A model generated the notes under the pieces. That model did no database searches, was not told where the DNA came from, and saw only the letters and a list, made by a program, of their open reading frames with translations. DNA of 5,086 nt from Opitutaceae bacterium (GTDB taxonomy: Bacteria > Verrucomicrobiota > Verrucomicrobiia > Opitutales > Opitutaceae), in assembly GCA_031254955.1 (NCBI GenBank), contig JAIRTK010000240.1:1-5086 (forward strand), in the 5' to 3' direction. Each line of letters starts with the position of its first letter. Position 1 is the first letter of the stretch. The translations under genes were made by a program, and so were the position numbers. Below, one piece after another: positions 5,002 to 5,086 of the stretch.

Positions 5002-5070
5002 TCTCACACGCCCCGGCGCGGTTGCGCGCGCCGGATCCGCACAACTTCAACGCAAAATTGAAGCGTGAGA
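5002..5070. repeat. Second branched inverted-repeat structure
   Basis: TCTCAC (5002-5007) pairs with GTGAGA (5065-5070) and encloses two perfect hairpins: CCGGCGCG (5013-5020) with CGCGCCGG (5027-5034), and CTTCAA (5045-5050) with TTGAAG (5058-5063). The architecture (an outer stem holding two inner hairpins) matches element C, but the sequence does not. Confidence 0.5.
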
Positions 5071-5086
5071 GTGGCAACTTGGTTGC
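5071..5086. repeat. Palindrome cut by the right window edge
   Basis: GCAAC (5074-5078), TTG and GTTGC (5082-5086) form a hairpin. The preceding GTG (5071-5073) suggests that the right arm may continue with CAC beyond the window, which would give an eight-base-pair stem. Only the visible five pairs are supported. Confidence 0.35.

Larger units (their letters stand above)
4302..5086. other. Gene-free, hairpin-dense region
   Basis: No credible gene is seen in these 785 bases. Short frames exist on both strands, but all are overlapping Arg/Ala/Pro/Gly-rich shadows of high GC content, without recognisable domains or convincing starts. The sequence is instead rich in short perfect inverted repeats (listed separately). 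It also has a small imperfect tandem of 11 bases at 4812-4833 carrying CAGAAGCG twice (4814-4821, 4825-4832) and a hairpin CCGAC/GTCGG (4625-4640). No tRNA, RNase P or tmRNA consensus was found by eye. Confidence 0.6.

Overview
The window looks like a GC-rich accessory or decaying stretch of a bacterial chromosome, most likely from the Verrucomicrobiota (Opitutaceae-like). This assignment is an inference from four things: the strong preference for C-ending codons (GCC, ACC, CTC, GGC, AAC) in the plus-strand gene; an integrase with a GNSEEIIRKHY box of a type I associate with Verrucomicrobiota; a secreted autotransporter-associated beta-strand protein starting YYWD after its signal peptide; and a relic of a family 3 glycoside hydrolase. 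No rRNA, tRNA or CRISPR was seen.

Layout. Positions 1-1713 are on the minus strand and form a small integration module. A complete tyrosine recombinase (409-1713) is followed, after a hairpin-rich 182-base gap, by the first 75 residues of an excisionase-like winged-helix DNA-binding protein that runs off the left edge (1-226). Positions 1714-1987 are a divergent intergenic region with an inverted repeat just upstream of the recombinase start and a long GC hairpin. Positions 1988-3252 hold a plus-strand pseudogene for a secreted beta-strand-repeat protein, broken by an in-frame TAA (2576-2578) and a frameshift near 2949-2959, and lacking a recognisable C-terminal anchor.

From about 3180 to 3850 the decayed gene gives way to about 660 bases filled almost entirely by six different inverted-repeat elements lying end to end. 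Their left arms are mostly T-free (CCACGGAG, CACAAAG, AACAGAAG, CCACAA and CCACAGATT words), plus one large branched GTAGCGCA-type element. This is the most unusual part of the window. At 3994-4301 lie the remains of a second secreted protein: a possible signal-peptide start and, in another frame, the C-terminal Fn3-like end of a GH3 glycosidase. Positions 4302-5086 have no credible gene but are packed with GC hairpins, including a second GTAGCGCA element in the opposite orientation and a second branched structure at 5002-5070.

Taken together, only the recombinase is a complete, apparently intact gene, and the HTH gene is intact as far as it can be seen. The rest is a graveyard of polysaccharide- or surface-related genes invaded or bordered by palindromic intergenic repeats. 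I see no convincing new multi-gene system. The candidate for something undescribed is the mosaic array of palindromic elements.
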